The notes under the pieces are model-generated. The model worked only from the letters and a program-made list of their open reading frames with translations, had not been told where the DNA came from and ran no database searches. A stretch of 6,503 nucleotides of DNA, from assembly GCA_021803885.1 (NCBI GenBank), contig JAJZKY010000270.1, forward strand, positions 1-6,503, read 5' to 3'. The DNA comes from Planctomycetota bacterium. GTDB lineage: Bacteria; Planctomycetota; Phycisphaerae; WQYP01; JAJZKY01. Position 1 is the first letter of the stretch; every line of letters begins with the position of its first letter. Position numbers and translations under genes: made by a program. This document shows positions 4,900-6,503 of the stretch, one piece after another.

Positions 4900-5352
4900 A
4901 TGAGCACAGACATGACCATTGGCCGGCTGGCGGAATCTGCTGGAGTAAACGTTGAAACAATTCGCTATTACCAGCGGCGTGGGCTGCTCGAAGAGCCAGC
5001 CAAACCTCTGTATGGGCAGCGGCGGTACTCTTTGGAACAGGCCAAGCGTGTGCGATTCATCAAACGCGCGCAGGCGCTTGGCTTCACTCTGGCCGAGGTA
5101 GGCCAATTACTGCTACTGAATGAAGCGCGCTCCTGCAAAAGCACACGAGCACTTGCTGTTCACAAACTGGAGCTGATTGACAGCAAGCTGGCTGATTTGA
5201 AGGCCGTGCGGCGGGTACTCGGCAAGTTGGTGCGACAATGCGATGCCGGCGACGGAGCAGAGTGCCCCATCATCGACGCATTGGCCGATGGTGAGGCTCA
5301 CGATCGAACGATTGTGCAGGCTACCTCCAGAGCGCGGAAAGACCGCGGATGA
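4900..5352 (+). CDS. merR: Mercury-responsive transcriptional regulator MerR
   Basis: A 150-residue dimeric MerR-family regulator. Residues 5-75 form the winged HTH (TIGRLAESAGVNVETIRYYQRRGLL, then RRYSLEQAKRVRFIKRAQALGFTLAEV). A coiled-coil dimer helix (about 78-112) follows. Cys79, Cys114 and Cys122 correspond to the three Hg(II) ligands of known MerR proteins. The Cys114-Cys122 loop has seven intervening residues, one fewer than I recall for Tn501 and Bacillus MerR. ATG at 4900 is chosen because the family N-terminus begins here and GGA lies 7 nt upstream; the open frame continues upstream to 4624, but that part is antisense to merT. Transcribed divergently from merT over the shared operator. 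Its 3' end overlaps the convergent oxidoreductase gene by 32 bp. Confidence 0.94.
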   Translation: MSTDMTIGRLAESAGVNVETIRYYQRRGLLEEPAKPLYGQRRYSLEQAKRVRFIKRAQALGFTLAEVGQLLLLNEARSCKSTRALAVHKLELIDSKLADLKAVRRVLGKLVRQCDAGDGAECPIIDALADGEAHDRTIVQATSRARKDRG

Positions 5353-6503
5353 ATTTCCCCGAGGTTCCCTTAAAGGCCTGCTCCATCGCCATCTTTGTAG
5401 CGAGAAACTGCACGCCAGAGGAATAGGTGGGATAGGGGTGAATCGTTGCCGAGAGGTCGGCGAGCTTCAGGCGATTCCGGATTGCGACTGCCAGTTCGGT
5501 GATGGTCTCGCCGGCTCGCTCCCCCACGATGACCGCGCCAAGAATGCGTCCATTGCGCAGAGCGATGATCTTGAGAAGACCTACTCTGTCGTCTTCGTTG
5601 ACAGCCCTGTCTACTTTCGCGATGTCGAAGGTCATTACCTGCAACTGATTCTCGGCATACTGCTTTCGTGCCTCGCGCTCGGTCGAGCCCACCTGGGCCA
5701 CCTCGGGCGAAGTGAACGTAATGCGCGACAGCGACGGGCACATGCCCTTGTTTTTGCCGGGCAACAGGGCGTTGCGAACTGCCTGAAAGCCCTGCCAGCC
5801 CGCGAGATGAGAGTACTGCGGCCCGCCAATCACGTCGCCTGCTGCATAGATGTGGCGTACCGAAGTGCGCAAATAACTGTCCACTTCGATGCCGCGCTCG
5901 GAGTAGCGGACGCCGGCCGCTTCGAGTCCAAGATTACGAACCAGGGGAGCGCGACCGGTGGCTACGAGAAGCATATCTCCCGTGGTATCGCCAACGGCGG
6001 TGCGGACAACGATGGAGCCGACTGTCCCCGAAACGGACTTTGCCTGTGCGGCAACGCGGACGATTCCTTCATTGGCGAATACACGCTCCATGAGCACAGA
6101 AACCTCGTCGTCTTCGTGGGGAATCAAGTGCTCGGCGACCATCGTGACTCGCGCTCCCAACCGACGGTAGGCCTGCGCGATTTCGCAGCCAATCGGACCA
6201 CCGCCGATGATGACCAGATGTTCGGGCATGCGGTCGTTCTCGAAGATCTGTTGATAGGTCAGGAATGGAACCGAGGAAAGCCCCTCAATTGCGGGGAGTC
6301 TGGGCTCGGCTCCCGTGTTGATGAGGAACTTGCGTGCGCGGATCGTCCTGTCGCCAACGCGAAGGGTGTGGGGATCTACAAAGGATGCCGCTCCGATGAG
6401 CACATCCATACCCCTCTTTTCGAGATTCTCCGGTTTGGTCGGTTCGTAGATTTGTTCAATGGTCCCGCGCAGGTAAGGACGCACCTTGCTCAGATCCACT
6501 TGG
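5321..6503 (-). CDS. MerA-like FAD/NAD(P) disulfide oxidoreductase, 5' end outside window
   Basis: A flavin disulfide reductase; a role as Hg(II) reductase is inferred from the mer genes beside it. The visible 394 codons start inside the FAD domain, so the N-terminal FAD motif and redox CxxxxC are off the right edge. Numbering from the GTG at 6499: NTGAEP (61-66), NAD(P)H loop GGGPIGCE (99-106), ATGRAP (180-185), FAD motif YAAGDV (218-223), then the dimerisation domain with HPYPTYSSG (354-362) at the position of the catalytic His-x-x-Pro of the family. The only cysteines seen are Cys105 and Cys254. The protein ends KFIRGLSALWR, with no terminal vicinal Cys pair, unlike classical MerA. It may be one of the MerA-like or RclA-like reductases. 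No start is visible, so the GTG at 6499 should not be taken as the start. Whether an N-terminal metal-binding domain exists cannot be judged. Confidence 0.85.
   Translation of the reverse strand, partial: QVDLSKVRPYLRGTIEQIYEPTKPENLEKRGMDVLIGAASFVDPHTLRVGDRTIRARKFLINTGAEPRLPAIEGLSSVPFLTYQQIFENDRMPEHLVIIGGGPIGCEIAQAYRRLGARVTMVAEHLIPHEDDEVSVLMERVFANEGIVRVAAQAKSVSGTVGSIVVRTAVGDTTGDMLLVATGRAPLVRNLGLEAAGVRYSERGIEVDSYLRTSVRHIYAAGDVIGGPQYSHLAGWQGFQAVRNALLPGKNKGMCPSLSRITFTSPEVAQVGSTEREARKQYAENQLQVMTFDIAKVDRAVNEDDRVGLLKIIALRNGRILGAVIVGERAGETITELAVAIRNRLKLADLSATIHPYPTYSSGVQFLATKMAMEQAFKGTSGKFIRGLSALWR

Noticed and set aside
6000..6200. Plus-strand ORFs opposite the reductase
   Set aside because: They are shadows of a conserved flavoprotein gene with clear motifs on the minus strand.

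Overview
The window reads as an accessory region of a bacterial genome of moderately high GC. It joins two unrelated gene modules through an insertion sequence and a decayed gene. The transposase pair most resembles, from memory, IS3-family elements common in Acidobacteriota (Terriglobia). That is the only lineage hint and it is weak, because insertion sequences and mercury genes both move between phyla.

Left module (1-1893, + strand): the 3' end of a gene for a probable bacterial E2-like (ubiquitin-conjugating fold) protein, overlapping by one base a complete gene for a JAB/MPN metalloprotease fused to an E1-like (ThiF/MoeB-type) adenylating enzyme. Together they look like a bacterial ubiquitin-like conjugation operon. 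The E2-like partner and the enzyme that would both mature or remove the modifier (JAB) and activate it (E1) are coupled. The modifier itself is not in view and would be expected upstream, off the left edge. The E1 half keeps the ATP-site residues and a zinc-type Cys set but has no cysteine in the crossover-loop region.

Middle (1894-3985): after the operon lies the relic of a minus-strand gene for a DUF4143/AAA_14-type ATPase C-terminus, interrupted by an in-frame TGA. It is followed by a perfect 12-bp inverted repeat, and then by a complete-looking IS3-family element (about 2280-3786) with imperfect terminal inverted repeats, orfA and orfB in a -1 relation, and a 9-bp stem in the overlap. About 200 bp without a recognisable gene separate it from the next module.

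Right module (3986-6503): a mercury-resistance-type locus. On the minus strand, merT, merP and a small GDCCVxC Cys-rich protein gene form a tight operon. A MerR-type promoter/operator lies between merT and divergent merR, with a 20-bp spacer occupied by the dyad. A minus-strand flavin disulfide oxidoreductase of the MerA-like type converges on merR and overlaps its 3' end by 32 bp; it runs off the right edge. MerT and MerP would collect and import Hg(II), MerR would sense it, and the oxidoreductase is the candidate reductase. However, it lacks the C-terminal vicinal cysteines of classical MerA, so its role is not settled by the sequence seen here.
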